Shown: positions 30,264-42,174 of the stretch, one piece after another
Position numbering within the stretch: position 1 is the first letter of the stretch
Layout of the letters: each line of letters opens with the position of its first letter
The notes under the pieces: model-generated
Seen by the model: only the letters and a program-made list of their open reading frames with translations
Databases searched by the model: none
Told to the model about the DNA's origin: nothing
Translations under genes and position numbers: made by a program
From: Stappia sp. MMSF_3263
GTDB lineage: Bacteria > Pseudomonadota > Alphaproteobacteria > Rhizobiales > Stappiaceae
NCBI RefSeq assembly: GCF_030733745.1
Contig: NZ_JASHIK010000019.1
Location: forward strand, 41,741-105,740
Direction: 5' to 3'
DNA length: 64,000 nt

Positions 30264-31937
30264 ATGCTCGCCGCGCTTGCCATTCGCGATATCGTCCTGA
30301 TCGACCGTCTCGACCTGTCCTTCGGCGCCGGCATGTCGGTGCTGACGGGCGAGACGGGTGCAGGCAAATCCATCCTCCTCGACGCGCTCAGCCTTGCGCT
30401 TGGTGGGCGCGGCGACGCCGGGCTTGTCCGTAACGGCCAGTCGCAAGGGCAGGTCACGGCCGCCTTCGATGTCCCCATGGCGCATCCGGTGCGCGCGCTG
30501 CTGCGCGACAACGACCTGGAGGCGGACGGCGACGTCATCCTGCGCAGGGTACAGGCCGAGGACGGCCGCAGCCGTGCCTTCATCAACGATTCTCCTGTCA
30601 GCGTCGCGCTGCTGCGCCAGGCTGGGGGGCTGCTGGTCGAGATCCACGGCCAGAACGAGGCGCGCGCCTATACCGATCCGGCCGAGCACCGGCGTCTGCT
30701 CGATTCCTTCGGCGAATGCGATGGCGACCGGGCCGCGGTCAACGCGGCCCATGGCGCGATGCGCAAGGCGTCGAAGGCGCTGGCCGAGCACGAGGAACGG
30801 ATCGCGGCCGCGCGCCGCGAGGCGGATTACCTGCGCGCTTCGGCCACGGAACTGGCAACGCTGGCGCCGCTTGCCGGCGAGGAGGAGGAACTGGCCGCAT
30901 CGCGCCAGTCGATGATGCAGGTGGAGAAGATCGCCGGCGATCTTGGCGAAGCCTTCGAGGCGTTGAACGGGACTGCCTCGCCGATTTCGGAGATTGCCTC
31001 GCTGTGGCGGCGGCTGGAGCGCAAGGCGGAACAGGCGCCGCAACTCCTTTCGGTTCCCGTCGGTTTCCTTGCCGAGGCACTGGACCGGCTGGAGGATGCA
31101 AGGGCCGGACTCGAGGCGGCCGTGCGCGAGACCGAGTTCGACCCGCGTGCGCTTGAAGCAACCGAGGAACGGCTTTTCGCGCTGCGCGCGGCGGCCCGCA
31201 AGTATCAGGTCGCGGTCGATGACCTGCCCGACATCAAGGCGCGCTTCGAGGCGGATCTTGCCGCGCTCGATGCCGGCGAGGAGGCGCTTGCCGGCCTCGC
31301 CGAGGCGGCTCAGGCGGCACAGGACGACTACGACGCGAAGGCGCTGGCGCTGTCCGCCCGGCGCCGTCAGGCCGGGGCGGCCCTGGAAAGCGCGGTGGCG
31401 CGGGAACTGCCGGACCTGAAACTGGAGCGGGCGCGGTTCATCGTGCAGGTGGAGACGGATGCGCAAGAGCGCGGCCGCGACGGCATCGACCAGGTTGAGT
31501 TCTGGGTGCAGACCAACCCGGGAACGAAGCCCGGGGCGATGATGAAGGTTGCTTCGGGCGGCGAGCTGTCCCGGTTTCTGCTGGCGCTGAAAGTATCGCT
31601 CGCGGACAAGGGATCGGCGCCCACGCTCGTTTTTGACGAGATCGACACAGGCGTCGGCGGTGCCGTGGCGGAGGCGATCGGCAACCGACTTGCGCGGCTT
31701 GCCGGCAAGGTGCAGGTGCTGACCGTCACGCATGCCCCGCAGGTGGCCGCAAAGGCCGGAGGACATTTCCTGATCCTCAAGGAGGATGCCGGGGAGGACC
31801 GGGTCGCGACGCGGGTGCAGCGCATCGATGTCGATCATCGGCGCGAGGAGATCGCGCGCATGCTGGCCGGTGCAACCATCACCGACGAGGCGCGCGCCGC
31901 CGCCGACCGGCTGCTGACCGACGCGCCGGAGGCCTGA
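30264..31937 (+). CDS. recN: DNA repair protein RecN
   Basis: RecN is an SMC-like ATPase acting in double-strand-break repair. The 557-residue protein has Walker A GETGAGKS at residues 29-36, long coiled-coil arms (about residues 150-360) rich in Ala, Glu and Arg, and a C-terminal head with the ABC signature ASGGELSRF and Walker B LVFDEIDTGVGG. Its position after bamD and before ligA is common in Rhizobiales. About 160 bp separate it from bamD and could hold a promoter; no obvious LexA box was seen. Confidence 0.97.
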   Translation: MLAALAIRDIVLIDRLDLSFGAGMSVLTGETGAGKSILLDALSLALGGRGDAGLVRNGQSQGQVTAAFDVPMAHPVRALLRDNDLEADGDVILRRVQAEDGRSRAFINDSPVSVALLRQAGGLLVEIHGQNEARAYTDPAEHRRLLDSFGECDGDRAAVNAAHGAMRKASKALAEHEERIAAARREADYLRASATELATLAPLAGEEEELAASRQSMMQVEKIAGDLGEAFEALNGTASPISEIASLWRRLERKAEQAPQLLSVPVGFLAEALDRLEDARAGLEAAVRETEFDPRALEATEERLFALRAAARKYQVAVDDLPDIKARFEADLAALDAGEEALAGLAEAAQAAQDDYDAKALALSARRRQAGAALESAVARELPDLKLERARFIVQVETDAQERGRDGIDQVEFWVQTNPGTKPGAMMKVASGGELSRFLLALKVSLADKGSAPTLVFDEIDTGVGGAVAEAIGNRLARLAGKVQVLTVTHAPQVAAKAGGHFLILKEDAGEDRVATRVQRIDVDHRREEIARMLAGATITDEARAAADRLLTDAPEA

Positions 31938-32059
31938 TCCCGGTCTCGCTCCTGGCCCGGGCGGTGGGTAATTCTGCCTTTGCGGTTTCCCGGAGGGCGG
32001 TTGCGCTCCATACTCCGCACGGGTCGCCGCCGGGGTTTTCTCCTGGCGAGCGGACCTGA

Positions 32060-34294
<2,235 letters not shown>

Positions 34295-34431
34295 CACTGG
34301 ATTTCGGGCGCTTTTGCTGGGTTGCGGCCGGCCGCCCCTCCTAAGCTCGGGCAAACTTGCTATATTGGTCCAAACAGCGAACAGATTCGCGGTGGCCCGA
34401 TCGCGACCAACCCATCGAGACATGACAGTCA

Positions 34432-36870
34432 ATGCCCGATTCCAATGGCGAGCGCTTCTCCACCTCCTACCATGCCTCAGGTCACGGAGAACCGGTGCCC
34501 GTGCGGCCGGCAGGCGGCAGCGGCATCGCTGCCCGGGCCCAGGCAGGACTCGCGCGGCCGTCGGCGAATGTCTCCTATCTCGAGGGTCTGAACCCCGAAC
34601 AGCGTGAGGCGGTGGAGTCCCTGGACGGGCCGGTCCTGGTGCTGGCGGGTGCCGGCACCGGCAAGACCCGGGTGCTGACCACCCGCATTGGCCATATCCT
34701 GGCAACGCGGCGCGCCTTCCCGGGGCAGATCCTGTCGGTGACCTTCACCAACAAGGCTGCGCGGGAGATGAAGGAGCGGATCGAGCGGCTGATCGGCGAC
34801 AGCGCGGAAGGCATGCCCTGGCTCGGCACGTTTCATTCGATCTGCGTCAAGATCCTGCGCCGCCACGCGGAGCTTGTCGGCCTGAAGTCCGGCTTCTCGA
34901 TCCTCGACACCGACGACCAGATCCGCCTGATCAAGCAGATCATCCAGGCAGAGGGGCTGGACGACAAGCGCTGGACGGCACGTGCCTTCGCCAGCCAGTT
35001 GGATGGCTGGAAGAACCGTGGCCTGACGCCCGCCCAGGTGCCGGAAGGCGAGGCGCGCTCCTTTGGCAACGGCAAGGGCCGCTCGCTCTACGAGCAGTAC
35101 CAGGAGCGGCTGTCGATCCTCAATGCCGCCGATTTCGGCGACCTGCTTCTCCATGTCATCACGCTGTTCCGAGACAATCCGGACGTTCTGGCGGACTATC
35201 AGCGCCGCTTCCGGTTCATGCTGGTCGACGAGTACCAGGACACCAATATCGCCCAGTACCTGTTCCTGCGCCTGCTGGCCCAGGGCAACGCGAATATCTG
35301 CTGTGTTGGCGATGACGACCAGTCGATCTATGGCTGGCGCGGTGCCGAGGTCGACAACATCCTGCGCTTCGACCACGACTTCCCCGGTGCCAAGGTGATC
35401 CGGCTGGAGCGCAATTACCGCTCCACCAGCCACATCCTGGCAACCGCCTCGCACCTCATCGCCCACAATGAAGGCCGGCTCGGCAAGACGCTGTTCACGG
35501 ACGTGGTGGACGACGAGGAAGAGGATGTCCGCGTCTCGGTGGCGGCAGCCTGGGACTCGGAGGAGGAGGCGCGCGCCATCGGCGACGAGATCGAGGCGCT
35601 GCAGGCCAAGGGCCACGGTCTCGACACGATGGCGATCCTGGTGCGCGCCTCGTTCCAGATGCGCGAGTTCGAGGACCGGTTCGTGACGCTTGGCGTCAAC
35701 TACCGGGTCATCGGCGGACCGCGCTTCTACGAGCGCATGGAGATCCGCGATGCGATGGCCTATTTCCGCTGCATCGTGCAGCCGGCCGACGATCTCGCCT
35801 TCGAGCGCATCGTCAACACGCCGAAGCGGGGGCTGGGCGAGGCCAGCCTGAAGATCGTTCACGCCTATGCGCGGGCGAACCGCATTCCCCTGATGCAGTC
35901 GGCCTCCGACATCTGCCAGACCGAAGAACTGAAGCCGAAGGCCCGCACGGCCCTGCGCATGCTGCTTGCCGAGTTCGACCGCTGGCGGGACCTGATGCCG
36001 ACCATGTCGCATACCGAGCTTGCCGAGATCGTGCTCGATGAAAGCGGCTACACGGAGATGTGGCGCAACGACCGTTCGGCCGAGGCGCCGGGCCGGCTCG
36101 ACAACCTCAAGGAACTGGTCCGTTCGATGGACGAGTTCGAATCGCTGCCCGGTTTCCTGGAGCATGTCGCGCTGGTCATGGATCGGGACGCGCAAGGCTC
36201 GAACGAGGCCGTCTCCATCATGACGCTGCATTCGGCCAAGGGGCTGGAGTTCGACACGGTGTTCCTGCCCGGTTGGGAGGAGGGGCTTTTCCCGCACCAG
36301 CGTGCGCTGGACGAGAGCGGGCGTGCCGGGCTGGAGGAAGAGCGCCGGCTTGCCTATGTGGGCGTCACGCGGGCGCGTCGGCGGGCCAAGATCTGGTTTG
36401 CCTCCAACCGGCGTATCCATGGCATGTGGCAGAGCTCGATCCCCTCCCGCTTCCTCGACGAGTTGCCGGCCGATCATGTCGACGTGATCGAACAGTCGAA
36501 CAGCTACGGGGGCTATGGCGGGGGCGGATACGGCGCCAGCCGCTTCGATACGCGCGATCCGTTCAAGTCGAGCTATTCGACGCCGGGCTGGCAGCGGGCG
36601 CAGAAGGCGCAGGCGCAGGGGGCGGACACGGGCGGCTTTGCCGGACGCATGGGGAATGAGCGGGCGCGGGGCGGACCGCGAACCATCGAGGGGGAACTTG
36701 TCGCTCGCTCCGTGGCGGACGAGCCGTCGGCCTATGCCATGGGCGAGCGCGTCTTCCACCTGAAGTTCGGTTACGGCGAGATCGTTGCCATCGAGGGCAA
36801 CAAGCTGACGATCCAGTTCGACAAGGCCGGCCGCAAGAAGGTGCTCGACAGCTTCGTCGAGCGCCATTGA
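34432..36870 (+). CDS. UvrD/PcrA-type ATP-dependent 3'-5' DNA helicase
   Basis: An 812-residue superfamily 1A helicase. Walker A GAGTGKT is at residues 73-79; VDEYQDTN, DDQSIYGWRGAE, and the late motif VGVTRARRRAKIWFA follow in order. Ahead of the helicase core is a poorly conserved extension of about 45 residues. A Gly/Tyr-rich spacer (YGGYGGGGYG) separates the core from a C-terminal SH3/Tudor-like segment, GERVFHLKFGYGEIV, the element that in PcrA and UvrD binds RNA polymerase. It probably acts in nucleotide excision and mismatch repair. PcrA versus UvrD naming cannot be settled here. Confidence 0.94.
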   Translation: MPDSNGERFSTSYHASGHGEPVPVRPAGGSGIAARAQAGLARPSANVSYLEGLNPEQREAVESLDGPVLVLAGAGTGKTRVLTTRIGHILATRRAFPGQILSVTFTNKAAREMKERIERLIGDSAEGMPWLGTFHSICVKILRRHAELVGLKSGFSILDTDDQIRLIKQIIQAEGLDDKRWTARAFASQLDGWKNRGLTPAQVPEGEARSFGNGKGRSLYEQYQERLSILNAADFGDLLLHVITLFRDNPDVLADYQRRFRFMLVDEYQDTNIAQYLFLRLLAQGNANICCVGDDDQSIYGWRGAEVDNILRFDHDFPGAKVIRLERNYRSTSHILATASHLIAHNEGRLGKTLFTDVVDDEEEDVRVSVAAAWDSEEEARAIGDEIEALQAKGHGLDTMAILVRASFQMREFEDRFVTLGVNYRVIGGPRFYERMEIRDAMAYFRCIVQPADDLAFERIVNTPKRGLGEASLKIVHAYARANRIPLMQSASDICQTEELKPKARTALRMLLAEFDRWRDLMPTMSHTELAEIVLDESGYTEMWRNDRSAEAPGRLDNLKELVRSMDEFESLPGFLEHVALVMDRDAQGSNEAVSIMTLHSAKGLEFDTVFLPGWEEGLFPHQRALDESGRAGLEEERRLAYVGVTRARRRAKIWFASNRRIHGMWQSSIPSRFLDELPADHVDVIEQSNSYGGYGGGGYGASRFDTRDPFKSSYSTPGWQRAQKAQAQGADTGGFAGRMGNERARGGPRTIEGELVARSVADEPSAYAMGERVFHLKFGYGEIVAIEGNKLTIQFDKAGRKKVLDSFVERH

Positions 36871-36953
36871 CGGCGTCTGGTGCCGGCCGCCGTCGCATTG
36901 CGGACATCCCGCGATATCGGCCAGTTGACTGACGCGCTGCGGGAGTTCGCCAC

Positions 36954-38756
36954 ATGCATTCCGTCGTCACCGCCATTGCCCTGATCGCCGTTGCGGGCGT
37001 TGCCGCGCAGTGGCTCGCCTGGCGCTTTCAGTTGCCGGCGATCGTGCTTCTGCTGGCGGCGGGCGTGCTCGCCGGGCCGGTGACGGGACTGGTACAGCCG
37101 GACGTGCAGTTCGCGGGCATCGTGCAGCCGCTGATCGCGGTCGCCGTGGCGATCATCCTCTTCGAAGGCGGCCTGACGCTGAATTTCCACCAGATATCGG
37201 AAAGCGCCAAGGCGGTGCGCCGGATCGTCTTTGTCGGTGCGCCGATCGCCTTCGTGCTGGGTGCGGTCAACGCCTTCTACGTTGCCGAGCTCAGTCTCTG
37301 GCCGGCCCTGATCTTCGCCGGCATCCTCGTGGTCACCGGCCCGACAGTGATCATACCGCTGCTGCGACAGGCGAAGCTGACCCGGCGCCCGGCGGCGATC
37401 CTGCGCTGGGAGGCGATCCTGGCGGATCCTGTCGGGGCGCTGCTTGCGGTCTTCGTCTACGAGATATTCCTGGTCTCCTCCGGCCATCACGCGGCGGATG
37501 CGCTGGCCTTGCGGGTGATCGCCGCGCTTGTCATCGGTCTTGGGGGCGGGTGGTTCGCGGGCCGTGCGCTGGTGCGCGCCTTCGTCCATGGCCACGTGCC
37601 GGAGTTCCTGAAAATCCCGGTCATTCTCACGGTCGTTCTGGTCACCTACGCGCTGTCCAACGCGGTGCTGGAGGAGAGCGGCCTGCTGACGGTGACCATG
37701 CTGGGGCTTGCGCTTGGCAACTCGCGCATTGCCTCGCTGGGGGAGGTGAAGCGCTTCAAGGAAACCATGACGATCCTGCTCGTCTCGGGGGTCTTCATCA
37801 TTCTCACCGCATCGCTGGAGCCGGCGGCGCTGATATCGGCGCTTGACCTCAGGACATTGGCCTTCGTGCTCGTCCTTCTTCTGGTGGTGCGCCCGCTGTC
37901 GATCTGGCTGTCGACCATCGGTGCCGGTCTTACCTTGAAGGAGCGGCTGCTGGTCGGCTGGATCGCGCCACGCGGGGTGGTCGCCGTCGCGGTGTCGGGT
38001 CTCTTTGCCGGTCTCCTTGCCTCGCGCGGCATCGCCGATGGCGAGCGCCTCGTCCCGCTCGCCTTCGCGGTGGTGGTGGCGACGGTGGTCGCGCATGGCT
38101 TCTCGATTGCCCCGCTGGCCCGGGTGTTGGGGCTTTCCAGCGGCGGCGATGCAGGGCTGATAATCGTCGGCTCGGGCCGTTTCACCGTGGCGCTGGCGGC
38201 CAAGCTGAAGGAGCGCGACATTCCGGTGATGATCTCGGATCGCAACTGGGCACGGCTGCGGCTGGCGCGACAGGCGGGCATCGACACGCATTATGGCGAG
38301 ATCCTCTCGGAAGTGGCGGAACACACGATCTCACTGACCTCCTACAGCCATCTCCTCGCGGCGACCGACAACGACGACTACAACGCGCTGATTTGCACGA
38401 ATTTCGGCCCCGAGATCGGGCGCTCCAACGTGCTGCAGATCGGGCGCGACAAGGACGAGACGCCGGAAAGCCGTCAGCTCATGGTGACGCTTGGAGGGCG
38501 TCCGTTCCTGGGCAGCGCCGGCGGCATCCATGCGCTCGACGCCAGGGTCGCGGGCAACTGGCGTATCTCAGCAACCACGCTCAGCAAGGAATATGACCGC
38601 GAAGCCCATGCCGCCGACCGGCCGGCCGATGCGGTCACGCTGCTCGTCATCACCTCGGGCGGAAAGTTGCGCCCCGACGGCGGGGCGAGGAACGAGGCCT
38701 TGCGTGTCGGCGACACGATCGTCAGCCTGCTGCCGCCGGAAAAGGCGGGCAACTGA
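36954..38756 (+). CDS. Monovalent cation:proton antiporter with TrkA_N-like C-terminal domain
   Basis: A 600-residue CPA-family protein. About twelve membrane helices span residues 1-400, with LLLAAGVLAGPVTGL, the FEGGLTLN motif of CPA1 exchangers and the ATREGLVP-like WIAPRGVVAVAVSG segment. Residues about 400-600 form a cytoplasmic Rossmann-like domain (GLIIVGSGRFTVALAAKL) related to TrkA_N, plus a TrkA_C-like tail, which suggests nucleotide-regulated Na+ or K+/H+ exchange. Ion selectivity cannot be read from sequence. Confidence 0.9.
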   Translation: MHSVVTAIALIAVAGVAAQWLAWRFQLPAIVLLLAAGVLAGPVTGLVQPDVQFAGIVQPLIAVAVAIILFEGGLTLNFHQISESAKAVRRIVFVGAPIAFVLGAVNAFYVAELSLWPALIFAGILVVTGPTVIIPLLRQAKLTRRPAAILRWEAILADPVGALLAVFVYEIFLVSSGHHAADALALRVIAALVIGLGGGWFAGRALVRAFVHGHVPEFLKIPVILTVVLVTYALSNAVLEESGLLTVTMLGLALGNSRIASLGEVKRFKETMTILLVSGVFIILTASLEPAALISALDLRTLAFVLVLLLVVRPLSIWLSTIGAGLTLKERLLVGWIAPRGVVAVAVSGLFAGLLASRGIADGERLVPLAFAVVVATVVAHGFSIAPLARVLGLSSGGDAGLIIVGSGRFTVALAAKLKERDIPVMISDRNWARLRLARQAGIDTHYGEILSEVAEHTISLTSYSHLLAATDNDDYNALICTNFGPEIGRSNVLQIGRDKDETPESRQLMVTLGGRPFLGSAGGIHALDARVAGNWRISATTLSKEYDREAHAADRPADAVTLLVITSGGKLRPDGGARNEALRVGDTIVSLLPPEKAGN

Positions 38757-38856
38757 TAGCGGCCGGCCGTCGCGGGCCGTCGGCGGGCGGTTGGCCATTG
38801 CGACGCGGCATCGGCAGGGCTATTAGGCAGGCCATCGCGTCCAGCCGGAAGAGACC

Positions 38857-39747
38857 ATGTCCACCATTCGTGTCCGCATCACCGCCCTCGAGATCGAGGC
38901 CAAGCGCATCTATGAATTGCTGGTGCGCGACTTCGAGGACGACGGCAACCCGGTGACGGTGTTCGAATCCTCCGCCGACGGGCGCGAGTGGACGGCCGAG
39001 ATCCTGCTGTTCGACATGAGCGAGGCAGAGGCTGCTGCCCTTGTCCGCGACAGGCTGGGGGCGGATGCCTTCGCGGCGCCGGTCGAGGCCGTCTTGCTGG
39101 AGGACATCAACTGGGTGGAAAAGAGCCTGGAAGGCCTCTCCCCGGTGTCGGCGGGGCGGTTCTTCGTGCATGGCAACCATGACCGGACGAAGCGCCCGGT
39201 AAATGGCATTCCGATCGAGATCGAGGCGGCTCTTGCCTTCGGTACCGGCCATCATGGCACGACCGCGGGCTGTCTGATCGAGATCGACCGGTTGCTTTCG
39301 CGCCGCCGCTACAAACGGATGCTCGACCTTGGGACCGGCACAGGCGTGCTTGCCATCGCGATGGCGCTGCTTTCGCGCCAGCCGGTGCTGGCAACCGACA
39401 TCGACCCGGTCGCGACCCGCACGGCGGAGGCGAATGCCCGCCACAATCTCGCCGGCAGCTTGCTGCGAACGGCAACGGCGGCGGGCGTCGACCACCGGAT
39501 CTTCGCCGAGGAAGGGCCGTTCGACCTTGTGGTGGCGAACATTCTCGCGCGTCCCCTGATGCGTATGGCTGCGGGCCTTGCGCGCCGGATGACGCCGGCG
39601 GCGACCCTCATCCTGTCGGGGCTGCGTGTCGAGGACGGTCCGCGCATCCTGTTCGCCTATGGAGCGCAGGGCTTCCATCTGGCCCGCAGGCAGAATCGCG
39701 ACGGCTGGCTGACGCTGACGCTTGTGCGCGGGCGCCGCGAGCCTTGA
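38857..39747 (+). CDS. prmA: Ribosomal protein L11 methyltransferase
   Basis: PrmA trimethylates ribosomal protein L11 using S-adenosylmethionine. The 296-residue protein has an N-terminal substrate-recognition domain (about 1-110), followed by the characteristic EIEAALAFGTGHHGTTAGC motif, the SAM-binding LDLGTGTGVLAIA and the DLVVANILARPL motif IV. It is about 100 bp from the antiporter gene and is followed by a strong intrinsic terminator. Confidence 0.95.
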   Translation: MSTIRVRITALEIEAKRIYELLVRDFEDDGNPVTVFESSADGREWTAEILLFDMSEAEAAALVRDRLGADAFAAPVEAVLLEDINWVEKSLEGLSPVSAGRFFVHGNHDRTKRPVNGIPIEIEAALAFGTGHHGTTAGCLIEIDRLLSRRRYKRMLDLGTGTGVLAIAMALLSRQPVLATDIDPVATRTAEANARHNLAGSLLRTATAAGVDHRIFAEEGPFDLVVANILARPLMRMAAGLARRMTPAATLILSGLRVEDGPRILFAYGAQGFHLARRQNRDGWLTLTLVRGRREP

Positions 39748-39795
39748 GGCTCGCAAGAGCCTTCCCCGCGATCACAAGCCAGTCCTGAAACGAAA

Positions 39796-39822
39796 ACGGG
39801 CCCGGCGATCCGCCAGGCCCGT
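39796..39822. terminator. Bidirectional intrinsic terminator between prmA and DUF1127 gene
   Basis: ACGGGCC and GGCCCGT pair around an inner GGC/GCC stem and a short loop, with one mismatch. On the plus strand the stem is followed by GTTTTG; on the minus strand it is followed by GTTTTCG. It can thus end transcripts from prmA and from the convergent DUF1127 gene. Confidence 0.8.
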
Positions 39823-39849
39823 GTTTTGTCGTGCTGTGCCGGTTCTTGA

Positions 39850-40074
39850 TCAGAACGCGGCGGTCAGCGATCCCTGACGCTCCAGCTCGGCGCGGTCGTA
39901 GCCGTAGGCGGCAAGCGTCGCGTCGTCGAGCGAGAGGAGGTAGCCGTTGACGTAACGGCGGGCCTGACGCTCACGCGCTGCGACCATCGAGTCGATGGCC
40001 TTGCGGAAGAGGCCCTTGGAGCCGTTGCGGGAAGCGCCGGCAATGGCAGTGGTGGTCGTGGTGGCAATGGCCAT
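39850..40074 (-). CDS. DUF1127 small protein
   Basis: A 74-residue protein. The N-terminal 15 residues are Thr/Ala-rich; residues about 28-70 form the DUF1127 domain, with RQARRYVNGYLLSLDDATLAAYGYDRAEL. Small DUF1127 proteins of Rhizobiales are arginine-rich and have been linked to RNA turnover and phosphate or stress physiology, but the function of this one is unknown. It is transcribed towards prmA and shares the bidirectional terminator. Confidence 0.92.
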   Translation of the reverse strand: MAIATTTTTAIAGASRNGSKGLFRKAIDSMVAARERQARRYVNGYLLSLDDATLAAYGYDRAELERQGSLTAAF

Positions 40075-40340
40075 GATCTTTATCTCCGGTTCGAGGTCTC
40101 TCTAAAAGAGCTTCCTCCCTCAAACTCTCAAGACAGAGTATGGGGGTGAGCGAGCCATGCGAAAAGTCCGATAAGTGCATGGCAGCGCTGCGAATGCTGC
40201 ATGTGCGAATTCATAATATTGCAATGCAGCGGAGCAATTGCCGCATTGCGAAGCGCTGATTGCCCGTTGCGTGTGCAGAAGCCGGGGCCGGCCGCTGCAA
40301 TGCCCTTTCGCCGGACCGCGTTTGGCGGTAGCGTTTCGCC
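40075..40340. promoter_or_regulatory. Divergent promoter region between DUF1127 and aminopeptidase genes
   Basis: This 266-bp AT-enriched region carries both upstream regions. It contains the 10-bp palindrome GCAGCGCTGC at 40182-40191 and an inverted repeat, GCAATGC at 40221-40227 with GCATTGC at 40243-40249. These could be protein-binding sites. No sigma factor consensus is clear enough to place start sites. Confidence 0.35.
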
Positions 40341-42155
40341 ATGTTCCAGAGCTTCGACAATGTCATCGACCCGTCCGTCGGCCCCGCGCGTTGCGCGGCC
40401 CTGCGGCAAGAGCTTCTCCGCCTCGGCCTCGACGGGTTCCTTGTCCCGCGTGCCGATGCGCATCAGGGAGAATATGTGCCGCCCTCGGATGCGCGGCTCG
40501 AATGGCTCACCGGCTTTGCCGGTTCGGCCGGCATGGCCGTGGTGCTGGCTGAAAAGGCGGCGATCTTCGTCGACGGTCGCTACACCATCCAGGTGCGGGA
40601 GCAGGTGAACACGGACGTGTTCCAGCCGCAGCACCTGATCGAGACCCCGCCCTCGGACTGGCTGGCGGCAGAGCTGAAGGCGGGACAGAAGCTCGGCTAT
40701 GACCCGATGCTGCACACGATCAACGGCGCGCGCCGGCTTGCCGAGGCCTGTGCTTCCGCCGGCGCGGAGCTCGTTGCAGTGGAGGTCAATCCGGTCGATG
40801 CGGTCCGGCACGACCGGCCGGCCGCGCCGCTCGGCCCGGTCTCGGTCCATTCCGATGATTTTGCCGGCGAGGCGGCGCCTTCGAAGATCGCCCGCATGGC
40901 AGCGGCTGTGGCCAAGGCGAAGGCGGATGCCTTCGTGCTGACGCAGCCGGATTCGATCGCCTGGCTCTTCAACATCCGTGGCAGCGACGTTTCGCACACC
41001 CCGCTGCCGCTGTCCTTCGCGCTGCTGCCGGCCAGCGGTATGCCGCAGGTCTTCATCGACGACCGCAAGCTGACAAACAGCTCGCGCGACCATCTGGCCT
41101 CGCTTGCCGAGATCCGCGGTCCGGCGGACCTGCTGCCCGCGCTCGCCGCGCTGGGGCGCGATGGCGCCACCGTCATGCTCGATCCCGACTGGGCCGGAGC
41201 AGCCCTTGCCGCAGCCGTCAGCGAAGCCGGCGGCACGGTGCGGCACGGGGCGGACCCGATCACCCGGGCCAAGGCGGTCAAGAATGCCGCCGAGATCGCC
41301 GGGGCACGTGCCGCGCACCTGCGCGACGGCGCTGCCTTCGCCCGGTTTCTGGCCTGGTTCGATGCGGCCGTGGATGCAGGCCCGCTTGACGAGATCGGCG
41401 TCGCCGAGCGGCTGGAGGCCTTCCGCGCGGAAACCGGCAAGCTGAAGGAGATCTCCTTCGACAGCATCTCGGCGGCCGGCCCCAACGCCGCGATCTGCCA
41501 CTATCGTGTCGATCGGCGCAGCAACCTGACAATCCCCGCCGACAGCCTGTTCCTCATCGATTCCGGCGGCCAGTACGAAGACGGCACCACCGATATCACG
41601 CGAACCCTTGCGGTCGGCACCGTTCCGGAAGAGCAGAAGCGGCATTTCACGCTGGTCCTGAAAGGGCATATCGCGATTGCCACGGCGCGCTTTCCCGTTG
41701 GCACCAGTGGTGCCCAGATCGATGCGCTTGCGCGTATCGCGCTGTGGAAGGCGGGGCTCGATTTCGACCACGGCACCGGCCACGGGGTCGGCTCCTATCT
41801 CTCCGTTCACGAAGGACCGCAGCGCATCGCCAAGACCGGTCATGTCGCGCTGGAACCGGGCATGATCGTCTCCAACGAGCCGGGCTACTATCGCGATGGC
41901 GGCCACGGCATCCGCATCGAGAACCTCGAACTGGTGACGCCGGCCACGCAGATCGAGGGGGGCGAGCGGCCGATGCTCGGCTTCACTCCGCTGACCCTGG
42001 CGCCGATCGACCGCCGTCTGGTTCTCGTGGAAATGCTGAGCACCGAGGAGCGGGCCTGGCTCGACGCCTATCACGCGCGCGTTCAGGCGGAGATCGGGCC
42101 GCTGGTCGACGCAGAGACAGGCGCCTGGCTCGAACGGGCGACCGCACCGCTGTGA
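40341..42155 (+). CDS. M24-family aminopeptidase P (Xaa-Pro aminopeptidase)
   Basis: A 604-residue three-domain aminopeptidase P. Two creatinase-like N-terminal domains (about 1-310) precede a pita-bread catalytic domain. Metal ligands are visible: the Asp residues of LIDSGGQYEDGTTDITRT, the His of GTGHGVGSYLSVHEGP, and Glu residues of SNEPGYYRDGGHGIRIEN. The enzyme removes N-terminal residues ahead of proline in cytosolic peptides. It is convergent with the ClC channel gene, 20 bp away. Confidence 0.95.
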   Translation: MFQSFDNVIDPSVGPARCAALRQELLRLGLDGFLVPRADAHQGEYVPPSDARLEWLTGFAGSAGMAVVLAEKAAIFVDGRYTIQVREQVNTDVFQPQHLIETPPSDWLAAELKAGQKLGYDPMLHTINGARRLAEACASAGAELVAVEVNPVDAVRHDRPAAPLGPVSVHSDDFAGEAAPSKIARMAAAVAKAKADAFVLTQPDSIAWLFNIRGSDVSHTPLPLSFALLPASGMPQVFIDDRKLTNSSRDHLASLAEIRGPADLLPALAALGRDGATVMLDPDWAGAALAAAVSEAGGTVRHGADPITRAKAVKNAAEIAGARAAHLRDGAAFARFLAWFDAAVDAGPLDEIGVAERLEAFRAETGKLKEISFDSISAAGPNAAICHYRVDRRSNLTIPADSLFLIDSGGQYEDGTTDITRTLAVGTVPEEQKRHFTLVLKGHIAIATARFPVGTSGAQIDALARIALWKAGLDFDHGTGHGVGSYLSVHEGPQRIAKTGHVALEPGMIVSNEPGYYRDGGHGIRIENLELVTPATQIEGGERPMLGFTPLTLAPIDRRLVLVEMLSTEERAWLDAYHARVQAEIGPLVDAETGAWLERATAPL

Positions 42156-42174
42156 GGCGCGGGGCCGCTGCGCC